Assembly (NCBI GenBank): GCA_035260545.1
Contig: DATFUZ010000085.1
Coordinates: 14,510-78,509, forward strand
Origin: DATDDB01 sp035260545
GTDB lineage: Bacteria > Pseudomonadota > Gammaproteobacteria > Burkholderiales > Gallionellaceae
Length of the DNA stretch: 64,000 bases
Direction of reading: 5' to 3'
Every line of letters starts with the position of its first letter. The first letter of the stretch is position 1. The notes under the pieces are model-generated. The model saw only the letters and a program-made list of their open reading frames with translations. It ran no database searches and was not told the DNA's origin. Shown in pieces: positions 8,360 through 16,551 of the stretch. A program made the position numbers and the translations under genes.

Positions 8360-9025
8360 TCAGGCCGCGCTGCCCGCTGCCACCAGTTTGACGGCAAACA
8401 GGGCAAGCTGGTTGGAATTTTCCAGGTTGAGCTTGCGCTTGATGTTGGCCTTGTGGGATTCGATGGTCTTGATGCTGCGCGAGAGCTGCGCGGCAATTTC
8501 CGCCGTCCCCATGCCGTTGCCGACCAGGTGCAGCACCTCCAGCTCGCTGGGAGAAAGGGTGCTCACCGGCGAGACGCCGCTTTCCCTACCCATTGCCTTC
8601 TTCAGCATCTGGGAGCGCAGCGCATCGCTGACATAGAGCTCGCCCTGCAGCACCTGACGCAGCGCGTTCAGCAGAGTGTCGGTCGCGGCCTGCTTCATCA
8701 CATAGCCGCGGGCGCCCGCTTTCAGCACCGATTCGGCATAAATCGACTCGTCGTGCATGGAGAGCACCAGGATGGGCAGGTCGGAAAACTCGAATTGCAG
8801 CCGCCGCACCAGCTCCAGGCCGGATGCGCCCTCCAGCGACAGATCGACGATGGCGATGTCGTGGCGGCACGCGCGGTTCGCCCGCACCGCCTCCTCGATC
8901 TTTTCGGCCTGGCAACACGCAATCATGTCCGGCTCGCGGTCGATCAGCATGGCCATGCCCTGACGGACAATGGCGTGATCGTCCACGATCATTACTTTGG
9001 CTTTGCGATTTTCATCAAACTGCAT
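8360..9025 (-). CDS. NarL/FixJ-family response regulator
   Basis: The 221-aa protein is a receiver plus LuxR-type HTH. In the receiver, the acidic pair is Asp15-Asp16, the phospho-acceptor is Asp61 (IAIVDLSL), the switch Ser is in ILVLSMHD and the Lys is in GYVMKQA. The C-terminal HTH runs from about residue 150 (LSPSELEVLHLVGNGMGTAEIAAQL) through SIKTIESHKANIKRKL. It is transcribed divergently from a DesK/NarX-type kinase 226 bp away, its probable partner. Cys37-Cys38 in the receiver is unusual but not diagnostic. Target genes are unknown. Confidence 0.93.
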   Translation of the reverse strand: MQFDENRKAKVMIVDDHAIVRQGMAMLIDREPDMIACCQAEKIEEAVRANRACRHDIAIVDLSLEGASGLELVRRLQFEFSDLPILVLSMHDESIYAESVLKAGARGYVMKQAATDTLLNALRQVLQGELYVSDALRSQMLKKAMGRESGVSPVSTLSPSELEVLHLVGNGMGTAEIAAQLSRSIKTIESHKANIKRKLNLENSNQLALFAVKLVAAGSAA

Positions 9026-9251
9026 GATTCTTAGACTCCTTCACAGGATTTTTATCGCTCCCTGGCCAGCGGGCATTATACTCCGCGCTGCGGAAAAGTG
9101 CGGCACCCGCATGCCAATCGAGCTAGAATACGCTCGTTCGGCGGCGCAGCCCCGGGATAAGGGTCCCGGCCGGAATAAGTCTCCCGAAAGCGAAACCGGG
9201 CCCGCTCCGCCCTCAACCCTGTTCCAGACGACCTCGCCGCAGCCGGTCAAA

Positions 9252-11033
9252 ATGAAGCTCACGACCAAATTCACCCTGATTTTCTCCAGCATCATCCTGT
9301 TCATGGGCTATATCTCGTTCTACGGGATATACAGCTTCCAGTACGAGATTCTGGAAAACGACATCACCGACAAGCTCGAAAACGCGGCCGAGGCCCACCT
9401 CGACCGGCTGGACCGGATGTTCTACGCGCGCCTCAAGGACCTGGAAGTCGCGGCGCGCAGCCCGGCATTCGGCGGCAACCCCAGGGCGGCCAAGCGCGAA
9501 CTGGACGTATTCATCGAGCGCTACCCGCAATACGCCTCGGTCAGCTATTACACCCTGGGCCGCACCCTGATCGCCAGCGCCGGCCACTACCCCAGCACCA
9601 GCCGCGTCCATCCGCTCACCGAATACTGGCCCGAAATCTATTCCGGCAAGGACAGCGTGGTGAACATCTCGCGCTCGGCCGCGCTGCATGTGCCCACGCT
9701 GCACTTTGCGATACGGGTGAGAAACCGTTCCGGCAAGACGGTGGGCGTGCTGGTGGCGCGCATTCCCGCCGCCGAGCTTTACGGCTTGATGGAAAGCAAG
9801 ACCCACCCGGATCCCAGCGAGGCCAAGTACGACCTGGACATCCTCGGCCGCGACGGCACCATCCTCTATTCCAACCACAAGCCGGGCTCCATGCTCAACT
9901 CCGTCGACGAGGATTTCGACGTAATCCGCGAGGCCATCCCGGTGGTGCGCCGGGTCGGGAGCCTGACTGCCATCCACGAGGCGGTGCACAGCTCGGAGAA
10001 CCGCGTGCTGATGGTGGTCGCCAAGGAGCAGGGCTACCGCGACTTCAAAGGCAACGGCTGGATCCTCAAGATGATGTATCCGGTGAACGAGGCCTTCGCC
10101 CCGGTGGAGGACCTGAACCGCCATGTATTCCTGTTCCTGCTGGCCATCTCCACGGTGGGCATCGCGGCCATTCTTTCCGTGCTGATGTACACGGTGGTGC
10201 GCCCGATCAAGAAACTCAACCAGGCCACCACCGCGCTGGGCGAAGGCAAGCTGGACACCCGCGTCGCCATCGGCGCGCCGGACGAGATCGGCGCTCTGGC
10301 CCAGTCCTTCAACGCCATGGCGGAAAACCTCAAGGACGCGCGCGAGCAGCTCGCCCATGCTGCGGAAACCGCGCTGGTTCGCGCCAACAAGGCCGAACGC
10401 AAGATCATCGAGATCAACGAGGAAACCCAGCGCCAGATCGGGCGCGAACTGCATGACAACCTCGGCCAGCAGCTCACGGGGGTCGCCTTCATGACCGAGG
10501 TGCTGCACAAGCACCTGAAGGACGAGGGCCATGCCGACGCGGCGACCGCCGCCAAGATCACCGCGCTAATCAACGAGGCCATCGTCAAGGCCAACCACCT
10601 GGCCCACGACCTGCACCCGGTGGAGATGGAGGAATCCGGCCTGCGCGCCATGCTGATGCGGCTGGCGACCAATACCCAGGAGATCTACGGCGTCAAATGC
10701 GAATGCCTCTGCGAGGGCGAGCCGCGCATCGGATCGCCAAACGCGGCCACCAACCTGTTCCGCATCGCGCAGGAGGCAGTGCATAACGCGGTCAAGCACA
10801 GCGATGCCTCCAAGATCACCCTGTCGCTGCGGGCAACGCCGGACGCGCTGACCATGGAGATCATCGACAACGGCCACGGCATCGGCAACCCGCAGGAAGT
10901 GGAATCCGGCCTGGGCATGAACACCATGCGCTACCGCGCCTCGGTGCTGAATGCCGAACTGCAGATCGGCCGGGTGGCGCGCGGCGGCACCCGGGTGGCG
11001 GTAATCCTGCCCGCCCAGGACAAAATCGCATAG
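9252..11033 (+). CDS. Sensor histidine kinase, NarX/DesK class (HisKA_3)
   Basis: The 593-aa inner-membrane protein has a first TM segment at about residues 7-29 and a large periplasmic sensor domain (30-290, dCache-like in size and in its YTLGRTLIAS / LDILGRDGTILYSN repeats). TM2 is at about 291-315, HAMP at 316-370 (VVRPIKKLNQATTALGEGKL), and a coiled linker follows. The HisKA_3 box holds His401 (ELHDNLGQQLTG) and the C-terminal HATPase has NAVKHS and DNGHGIG. The ATG at 9252 is chosen because it opens directly onto TM1; the longer frame upstream lacks a signal-like sequence. It pairs with the divergent NarL-type regulator. The ligand is not predictable. Confidence 0.92.
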   Translation: MKLTTKFTLIFSSIILFMGYISFYGIYSFQYEILENDITDKLENAAEAHLDRLDRMFYARLKDLEVAARSPAFGGNPRAAKRELDVFIERYPQYASVSYYTLGRTLIASAGHYPSTSRVHPLTEYWPEIYSGKDSVVNISRSAALHVPTLHFAIRVRNRSGKTVGVLVARIPAAELYGLMESKTHPDPSEAKYDLDILGRDGTILYSNHKPGSMLNSVDEDFDVIREAIPVVRRVGSLTAIHEAVHSSENRVLMVVAKEQGYRDFKGNGWILKMMYPVNEAFAPVEDLNRHVFLFLLAISTVGIAAILSVLMYTVVRPIKKLNQATTALGEGKLDTRVAIGAPDEIGALAQSFNAMAENLKDAREQLAHAAETALVRANKAERKIIEINEETQRQIGRELHDNLGQQLTGVAFMTEVLHKHLKDEGHADAATAAKITALINEAIVKANHLAHDLHPVEMEESGLRAMLMRLATNTQEIYGVKCECLCEGEPRIGSPNAATNLFRIAQEAVHNAVKHSDASKITLSLRATPDALTMEIIDNGHGIGNPQEVESGLGMNTMRYRASVLNAELQIGRVARGGTRVAVILPAQDKIA

Positions 11034-11090
11034 CGCGTAATACGGGCGTTACCTTCTCGTACCTGGAATCGACCAGATACGCCGCAGCAA

Positions 11091-11221
11091 GAACGCGACG
11101 AGGGTAGCCAGATGCAAGGCGCACGGCGCACAGGCACCGGAGTGTACTCGCAGTCTGCCGCTTCGCGGCCCCGGATGCCGGGCACCGTGCAACGCCGCAG
11201 ATGGCGACCGCAGTCGTTTTT
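11091..11221 (+). repeat. Interspersed hairpin repeat, copy A (long subtype)
   Basis: This is one of four copies (others near 19.1, 30.5 and 43.3 kb). It shares CGACGAGG, GATGCAAGGCGCACGGCGC, CAGGCACCGGAGTGTAC, CACCGTGCAACGCCGCAGATG and ends in CCGCAGTCGTTTTT. The core folds as one long imperfect hairpin (GGCG and GCGCG with CGCGC-AA-CGCC, then GGCA with TGCC). In this copy the apex is the mini-hairpin GCCGC-TTC-GCGGC. It fills the gap between the converging kinase and atpG genes, and its T-run ends 2 nt from the atpG stop codon. Confidence 0.8.
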
Positions 11222-11223
11222 GC

Positions 11224-12108
11224 CTACTCGTTCTTCAAGGCCTCGAACCCCGACACCACGTCAAACAGTTCCTCATCTATCGCGCTCTGCCGCAGCGCGC
11301 GGAAGGCGCTGCCCAGATCCTCCATAAGCTCGCCGATGTTCTTTTCCGCGCGCTGCATGGCCGCCAGGCGGCTGGCGTTCTCGCTCGCCAGCGACACGGC
11401 GCAGGCCCGGTACAGCGAGATAAAGAGATACTCGCGCACCAGCGCCTGCAGCGTCGCCTCGCCCGCGCCCACCACTTCGGGCAGGTTGCTTGCGGGCCAG
11501 GGCTGACGCGCCAGTCCCGCCTGCCACTCCGCGTCCAGCGGCAGCAGGCGCACCGCCTCCGGCTCGTATACCTTGCCCGGCCGCGAGCGGTTGTGGAACA
11601 GCCAGACCTCGTCCGCCCTGCCCTGTTCACGATACCCTTGCAACCGCAGCAGCAGCGGCCCCACCAGCGCCGTGACGGCGGCGATGGCATTGGGCGCGGC
11701 GAAACTGCTTGCCGCCGCGACGCCGGCATCGGCCAGATAGCTCTGCGCCCGTTCCCCCACCACCAGCACTTCCTTCGCGCCCGGCATCCGCCCCAGCGCG
11801 CGCGCCGCGAAATCGGCCAGCGCCTCATTGAAGCCGCCGTCCAGTCCCTGATCGGAGCCGAACACGACGGCCGCCACCGAGACCTCGCGCCCGCGCGGCT
11901 TGCGTTCCGCGCCCCAGGCGACGCCGGTCTGGCGCAGGCAGCACACCAGACCCATCTCCACCGTGCGGTAATAGTCGTCCAGCGCCGCCACCGCATGCTC
12001 ATACTGCATCACGCTGGCCGCGGCCAGCGCCTTCATGGTGCGCACCACCGAGCCCAGTTCCGTGGCGCTGTCCACCTTGCGGCGCAGGCTGTCCAGCGTG
12101 TCGGTCAT
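11224..12108 (-). CDS. atpG: N-ATPase gamma subunit
   Basis: The gamma subunit is the central stalk that couples rotation of the c-ring to the alpha3beta3 head. The 294-aa product starts with MTDTLDSLRRKVDSATELGSVVRTMKALAAASV, the N-terminal coiled helix. It ends with the conserved C-terminal helix (NASRLAAMQRAEKNIGELMEDLGSAFRALRQSAIDEELFDVVSGFEAL), where MQRAEKNI occupies the place of the F-type MKAATDNA motif. It is the last gene of the operon and overlaps atpA by 4 nt. The divergence from ordinary F-type gamma and the missing delta gene mark it as N-type. Confidence 0.95.
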   Translation of the reverse strand: MTDTLDSLRRKVDSATELGSVVRTMKALAAASVMQYEHAVAALDDYYRTVEMGLVCCLRQTGVAWGAERKPRGREVSVAAVVFGSDQGLDGGFNEALADFAARALGRMPGAKEVLVVGERAQSYLADAGVAAASSFAAPNAIAAVTALVGPLLLRLQGYREQGRADEVWLFHNRSRPGKVYEPEAVRLLPLDAEWQAGLARQPWPASNLPEVVGAGEATLQALVREYLFISLYRACAVSLASENASRLAAMQRAEKNIGELMEDLGSAFRALRQSAIDEELFDVVSGFEALKNE

Positions 12109-13676
12109 GCCGCCCCGGCCCCGCCTGCCGGCCGCGCCTTGGCGAATGGCGCCAGCGTATCGCGCGCCAGCTTGAGGATGGCCGCGCGGTCGCCCGCGCC
12201 CAGGCCCTCGGGCGCGGCCAGCCGCCGCACCAGGTCGACGGGCAGCGCGCGCGCCGCCGCGCGCAAGGCCAGTTCCGCTTCGCGCATGCGCGGCTGCGGC
12301 ACGGCATCGAACAAGCCGCCGATGAGCGCCAGCAGCAGCGCGATCTGCTCGGTGACCGAGGCCGGCTCGAATTCCGGCTGGATCAGGCAGGCGCGAATGC
12401 GGTGGCCGTGCTCGATGATGCGCCGGGTGTGCTCATCCAGCCGGGTGCCGAAGCGGGCAAAGGTCTCCAGTTCCTCGAACTGGGCATAGCCCAGCTTGAG
12501 GTCGCCCGCCACGGCGCGATAGGCCGCGAGCTGCGCCTTGCCTCCCACCCGCGACACCGACTTGCCCACGTCCACCGCGGGCAGCACGCCGAGGTCGAAC
12601 AGCTTGGGCGAGAGATAGATCTGCCCGTCGGTGATCGAGATCAGGTTGGTGGGAATGTAGGCGGCGATGTTCTGCGCCTCGATCTCGATGATGGGGAGCG
12701 CGGTCAGCGACCCGCCGCCCAGTTCCGGGCGCAGGCGCGTGGCGCGTTCCAGCAGGCGCGAGTGGAGGTAGAAGATGTCGCCGGGATAGGCCTCGCGCCC
12801 CGGCGGGCGGCGCAGCAAGAGCGACAGTTCGCGGTAGGCGCGCGCATGGTGGGTAAGGTCGTCATACACCACCAGCACGTCGCGCCCCGCGTGCATGAAG
12901 TATTCGGCGATGCTGGTGGCGGAATACGGCGCGATATAGGCCAGGCCCGGCGGGTCGCTGCCCTCGGTGACCACCACCACGGTGTAGTCCATCGCGCCGT
13001 TCTCGCGCAGCGCGGCGACGGACTTGGCGACGGACGAGGCGCGCTGGCCAATGGCGCAATATACGCAGATCACGTCCTTGCCACGCTGGTTGAGGATGGT
13101 GTCGATGGCGATCGCGGTCTTGCCGGTCTGGCGGTCGCCCAGGATCAGCTCCCGCTGGCCGCGACCTATGGGCACGAGCGCGTCCACGACCTTGATCCCG
13201 GTCTGCAGCGGGATGGTGACGGGCGCGCGATCCATGATCTGCGGCGCGGGACGCTCCATGGGCAGGCGGTCGCTGGCGATCACCGGCCCGCGCCCGTCCA
13301 GCGGCCGGCACATGGGATTCACCACGCGGCCGATCAGGCCCTCGCCCACCGGCACGTCCATTACGTGCCCGCGCCGCTCCACGGTGTCGCCCGCGTGCAG
13401 CCGCGAATACTCGCCCAGCAGCACGACGCCGACCTCCTGCTCGTCGATGTTGAAGGCGATTCCGTAGAGGTCGCCGGGGAACTTCACCACCTCGTCGTAG
13501 CCCACGCCGGGCAGACCCGCCACATGCGCGATGCCGGTAGACAGGCTGGTGACCACGCCCGCCTCATGTGCGCGCAGGACCGGCGCACGGGCGGTTCGCG
13601 CCGCATCCATGCCGGCGAAGCTCTGCGCCAGAACTTGTTCCAGCTTGCGTTCCGGGTTGTCCGCTTGGGCTTTCAT
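12105..13676 (-). CDS. atpA: N-ATPase alpha subunit
   Basis: This is the non-catalytic nucleotide-binding subunit of the hexameric head, 523 aa. The Walker A motif is GDRQTGKTAI, with ERRGHVMDVPVGEGLIGRVVNPMCRPLDG upstream and the VVYDDLTHHARAYRELSLLLRRPPGREAYPGDIF signature downstream. The arginine-finger region SRVGGKAQ is present. The C-terminal domain is shorter and more divergent than in housekeeping AtpA and ends in an Ala/Gly-rich tail. It overlaps atpF and atpG by 4 nt each (ATGA), which indicates strict translational coupling. Confidence 0.96.
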   Translation of the reverse strand: MKAQADNPERKLEQVLAQSFAGMDAARTARAPVLRAHEAGVVTSLSTGIAHVAGLPGVGYDEVVKFPGDLYGIAFNIDEQEVGVVLLGEYSRLHAGDTVERRGHVMDVPVGEGLIGRVVNPMCRPLDGRGPVIASDRLPMERPAPQIMDRAPVTIPLQTGIKVVDALVPIGRGQRELILGDRQTGKTAIAIDTILNQRGKDVICVYCAIGQRASSVAKSVAALRENGAMDYTVVVVTEGSDPPGLAYIAPYSATSIAEYFMHAGRDVLVVYDDLTHHARAYRELSLLLRRPPGREAYPGDIFYLHSRLLERATRLRPELGGGSLTALPIIEIEAQNIAAYIPTNLISITDGQIYLSPKLFDLGVLPAVDVGKSVSRVGGKAQLAAYRAVAGDLKLGYAQFEELETFARFGTRLDEHTRRIIEHGHRIRACLIQPEFEPASVTEQIALLLALIGGLFDAVPQPRMREAELALRAAARALPVDLVRRLAAPEGLGAGDRAAILKLARDTLAPFAKARPAGGAGAA

Positions 13677-14452
13677 TTTCCGCTCGCAGCCTCTGCCTGA
13701 CGCTGCGCGCGCAGCAGATCTTCCACGTCCTTATCCAGCGCGGCGAGATGGTCGCCTATGCTCCACGCCGCCTTCTGCCCCGCCATGAACAGTTCGATGC
13801 CGCCCACCAGTTCAGGCACGGTCTCGAAACGCACCGGGGCCGTGGCCGAGACCATCTCGCGTATCGCCGCTTCGATCTGCGCGCGCTGCGCCGCATCCAG
13901 TTCGAAGGCGCTGCGCACCACGGCGGGCGCATCGCCATCGGGACCGCCCAGCGTGCGGCGCGCCCCCTCCTCCATCTGGCGCAGGCGGGCGACGAACACC
14001 TCCGCCATGCGCGCCTCCAGGCTCACGCCCGCCAGTTCCTGCAGGGCCTTGCGCGCAATGTCGAAAGCTTCGCGGCGGGTGCGGCGTGCGATCTCGTCCT
14101 GCAGCGCATGGTATTCGCTTTCCACATTGCGCAGCAGCGTCGCGCGCAAGGCGGCGGATTCCTCGCGCGCCGCGTCGGTCAGGCGGCGCCGCTCATCCGC
14201 CGCCTCCGCCGCGGCCTGGCCCAGCAGTTCGGCATGCGCGGCATCGAATGCCTCATTCTTTCCCGCATATTCCGCCTGCGCGCGGGCCGCTTCCGCCTCC
14301 TTCGCATCAGCGTCGGCCAGCGTGGCCGCGATGCGCTTCTCGCGCGCATCCAGCGCGTTGAGGATGGGCTTGTACAAAAACCGCTTCATCAGCCAGACGA
14401 GGATGAGGAAGTTGGCGACTTGCGCGACGACGGTGAACCAGTCGATCAGCAT
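13673..14452 (-). CDS. atpF: N-ATPase b subunit with C-terminal delta-like extension
   Basis: The 259-aa protein has one N-terminal TM helix (WFTVVAQVANFLILVWLMKRFLYKPI) and a long, highly charged Ala/Glu/Arg coiled coil (about 35-160). The C-terminal part (about 165-259, VRSAFELDAAQRAQIEAAIREMVSA) resembles the part of the delta/OSCP subunit that binds the head. At about 100 residues longer than an ordinary b subunit, it explains the absence of atpH from this operon. N-type ATPases are known to have this fused stator. It lies 2 nt after atpE and overlaps atpA by 4 nt. Confidence 0.92.
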   Translation of the reverse strand: MLIDWFTVVAQVANFLILVWLMKRFLYKPILNALDAREKRIAATLADADAKEAEAARAQAEYAGKNEAFDAAHAELLGQAAAEAADERRRLTDAAREESAALRATLLRNVESEYHALQDEIARRTRREAFDIARKALQELAGVSLEARMAEVFVARLRQMEEGARRTLGGPDGDAPAVVRSAFELDAAQRAQIEAAIREMVSATAPVRFETVPELVGGIELFMAGQKAAWSIGDHLAALDKDVEDLLRAQRQAEAASGK

Positions 14453-14454
14453 GG

Positions 14455-14733
14455 CTACTTCGCGAGGTGGGTGGTCGCGTAGTTCCAGAAGGGGTTGGCG
14501 AAGATCACGATCATCGCCACCACGAAGCAGTAGATGGCGATGGATTCGATCATCGCCAGCCCCACGAACAGGGTGCGGGTGATGGTGGTGGCGGCGTCCG
14601 GCTGCTGCGCCAGCGAGGCAAGCGCGGTGGACACCGCGCGTCCTTCGCCAAGCGCGGGGCCGATGCCGCCTATGCCTATGGTGAGCCCCGCTGTCCCGAT
14701 GGAGACGACGGCGATCAGGGTTACGCTGTCCAT
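14455..14733 (-). CDS. atpE: N-ATPase c subunit (rotor ring)
   Basis: This is a 92-aa hairpin of two Gly/Ala-rich TM helices that oligomerises into the c-ring. It carries two buried carboxylates: Glu30 in helix 1 (GPALGEGRAV) and Glu63 in helix 2 (GLAMIESIAIYCF), followed by Ser64. Na+-type rings such as that of Ilyobacter have Gln at the position of Glu30. A Glu-Glu pair is the known N-ATPase arrangement, and the Burkholderia pseudomallei N-ATPase ring was reported to be H+-specific. Ion specificity here is therefore open. A GGAAA ribosome-binding site precedes the ATG. Confidence 0.95.
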   Translation of the reverse strand: MDSVTLIAVVSIGTAGLTIGIGGIGPALGEGRAVSTALASLAQQPDAATTITRTLFVGLAMIESIAIYCFVVAMIVIFANPFWNYATTHLAK

Positions 14734-14774
14734 GATGTTTCCTTTCCGGATTGAGATGTCGTGTTCGTTTCCAT

Positions 14775-15452
14775 TCAGGCCGCCTCGTCGCGCGCCCGGG
14801 TGGCGGCGGTGATGTAGACTGTGGCCAGGATGCTGAAGATATAGGCCTGCACCATGCCGGTAAGCAGGCCCAACAGGCTCATCACCACGGGAAAGACAAA
14901 GGGCGCCACGGTGAGCAGGATGCCGAGGATCATGGTGCCGCTCATGATATTGCCGAAGAGGCGCACGGCGAGCGCCAGCGTGCGCGACAGTTCGCTGATG
15001 ACGTTGAACGGCAGCATCAGCACCGTGGGCTCCAGATAGGCCCGGAGGTAGGCGCGCAAGCCGCTCTCCTCGATTCCGAACAGCGGCACCGCGATGAACA
15101 CGCACAGCGCAAGGGCCGCCGTGGTGGACAGCGAGCCGGTGGGCGGCTCGTAGCCGGGAATGACGGTGCACAGATTCGAGAGCGCAATGAACAGGAACAG
15201 CGTACCGAGAAAGCCCAGATATTTGCCGGGATGCTTCAGGCCGACCTCCTCGATCTGCTTCTGGATGCCGATGACGATCACCTCCAACAGGCCCTGCCAG
15301 CGAGAGATGTCGGGCCCGGTGGAGAGGCGGCGGGTGACCAGCCAGGATACGCCGACCAGGACCGCCATCAGCGCCCAGGTGGTGGCGATGGTGGAATCGA
15401 GCTTGAGGAAGCCGTATTGCCAGTAGACGATGTCGTCCGGGCTAAGGTGCAT
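14775..15452 (-). CDS. atpB: N-ATPase a subunit (ion channel stator)
   Basis: The 225-aa protein has about five TM helices. The essential stator arginine lies in SELSRTLALAVRLFGNIMSG, and the last helices carry LLGLLTGMVQAYIFSILATVYI. It forms the two ion half-channels at the c-ring. The start is taken as MHLSPDDIVYW (15452): the longer open frame encodes only a Pro/Arg-rich shadow of atpR, and an AAGGAG-type site lies upstream. It overlaps the end of atpR by 11 nt. Confidence 0.95.
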   Translation of the reverse strand: MHLSPDDIVYWQYGFLKLDSTIATTWALMAVLVGVSWLVTRRLSTGPDISRWQGLLEVIVIGIQKQIEEVGLKHPGKYLGFLGTLFLFIALSNLCTVIPGYEPPTGSLSTTAALALCVFIAVPLFGIEESGLRAYLRAYLEPTVLMLPFNVISELSRTLALAVRLFGNIMSGTMILGILLTVAPFVFPVVMSLLGLLTGMVQAYIFSILATVYITAATRARDEAA

Positions 15453-15774
15453 GGCGGTTCTCCTTTGCCAGCCCGGCGGCGCCCAGTCTTTTCGCGCCGA
15501 GGCGGACGACGATGACGCGCGCCACGGCGAACCCGGCCAGGGCGGCCAGCATCCTGCGCCAGTCGGAGCCCGCGGCAAACCAGAAACCGGCAAGCACGAT
15601 GGCTGTGCGCGTCAGCATGCTGGTCAGGAACCAGCGCGCCGGGCGCGGCGAGCGCAGCCCGCGCTGCACCGTCCACGCCAGGCCGCCGAAAAAAAGCACG
15701 CTCAGCACCGCGCCCGCCAGCGCCGCCCCTGCCAGGTGCGGCCAATCCACGCCAACCATCATTTCCATATTCAT
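15442..15774 (-). CDS. atpR: N-ATPase accessory membrane protein AtpR
   Basis: The product is 110 aa with three predicted TM helices (residues about 11-32, 45-62 and 70-90). Conserved arginines fall between and within the helices (WTVQRGLRS, LTRTAIVL, AVARVIVVRLG). Position between atpQ and atpB and the three-helix layout are diagnostic of AtpR, found only in N-ATPase operons. There it is thought to contact the c subunit during ring assembly. The ATG at 15774 overlaps the atpQ stop by 4 nt. Confidence 0.88.
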   Translation of the reverse strand: MNMEMMVGVDWPHLAGAALAGAVLSVLFFGGLAWTVQRGLRSPRPARWFLTSMLTRTAIVLAGFWFAAGSDWRRMLAALAGFAVARVIVVRLGAKRLGAAGLAKENRHAP

Positions 15775-16169
15775 TCTCCCTTTTCCTTTCCGTGTGCCTG
15801 CTCTTCCGCTGACGGTCCGCTTTGCTCCTGCTCGGCGCGGATGGCGCGGTGTTCGCGCGCCACCCAGTGCCAGGCGGTGAGGCAGCCCACCGCCAGCCCG
15901 CTGACCAATAACGTCAGTGTCCATGAATGCCGCGCCGGGTAATGGCGGTCCAGCCACACGCCCAGCGCCGCGCCTATCACCGTGGGCGTGGCCACCGACC
16001 AGCCCACCAGCCCCATCATGCCCAGCCCGGACCACACGGTGTGCGACACGCGCTGCTGAGCCCTGAGCTTGCGCGCCTCCTGCTCGCCGATGCGGCGGGC
16101 GAAGGCCTGCTCGCCGTCGCGCGCGGGCGGCGGCGAATCCGGCGTATGAAGTTGCGGCGTGTCAGCCAT
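15771..16169 (-). CDS. atpQ: N-ATPase accessory membrane protein AtpQ (AtpI/Z-like)
   Basis: The 132-aa protein has a charged, Pro-rich N-terminus, an Arg-rich segment (RRIGEQEARKLRAQQR) and two TM helices (about residues 48-70 and 80-100) joined by a short loop with DRHYPARH. The C-terminus is strongly acidic and basic. It matches the small AtpI/Z-like protein encoded at this place in N-ATPase operons, implicated in ring assembly or Mg2+ handling. The ATG at 16169 overlaps atpC by 8 nt. Confidence 0.85.
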   Translation of the reverse strand: MADTPQLHTPDSPPPARDGEQAFARRIGEQEARKLRAQQRVSHTVWSGLGMMGLVGWSVATPTVIGAALGVWLDRHYPARHSWTLTLLVSGLAVGCLTAWHWVAREHRAIRAEQEQSGPSAEEQAHGKEKGE

Positions 16170-16551
16170 GGCGGAACTCCGCCAGCCGGCGCATGAAGCC
16201 GCTTTCCAGCTTGAGCAGCACGGCGCGCACCTCGCGCTCGCCGGCGTCGAGGTGGGCGAATTCCTGTTCCACCGTCTCGCGCAGGCGTCCCAGGTCCTCG
16301 CCGCCCACCGCATTGCGCACCGACACCAGCACCTCGTCCCCGGCCTTCACCAGCACGCCCTCGTTCACCGCCACGTAGACCTCGCCCCTGCCCTCGACCT
16401 CGTATGTCAGAATCCCGGCCGACAGGATCGCCGTGCAATCCAGGCGGTGCGGCAGGATGCCGAACGCGCCTTCGGGCGTTTCGGCCACGATGCGCCTGAC
16501 ATGCTCCACCTCGGCGTACACCTGGAACGGCAGCAAGACCTTGAGGTTCAT
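16162..16551 (-). CDS. atpC: N-ATPase epsilon subunit
   Basis: The 129-aa protein has the N-terminal beta-sandwich that packs on gamma and the c-ring (VLLPFQVYAEVEHVRRIVAETPEGAFGILPHRLDCTAIL, including the GxFGILPxH motif). A two-helix C-terminal part follows (LRETVEQEFAHLD, EVRAVLLKLESGFMRRLAEF). It lies second in the operon, directly after atpD with an ATGA overlap. That position differs from housekeeping operons, where epsilon is last. Confidence 0.93.
   Translation of the reverse strand: MNLKVLLPFQVYAEVEHVRRIVAETPEGAFGILPHRLDCTAILSAGILTYEVEGRGEVYVAVNEGVLVKAGDEVLVSVRNAVGGEDLGRLRETVEQEFAHLDAGEREVRAVLLKLESGFMRRLAEFRHG

Noticed and set aside
8148..8636. 162-aa plus-strand open frame near the NarL-type regulator
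   Set aside because: Half of it is antisense to the regulator gene and the rest is Arg-rich, without a ribosome-binding site.
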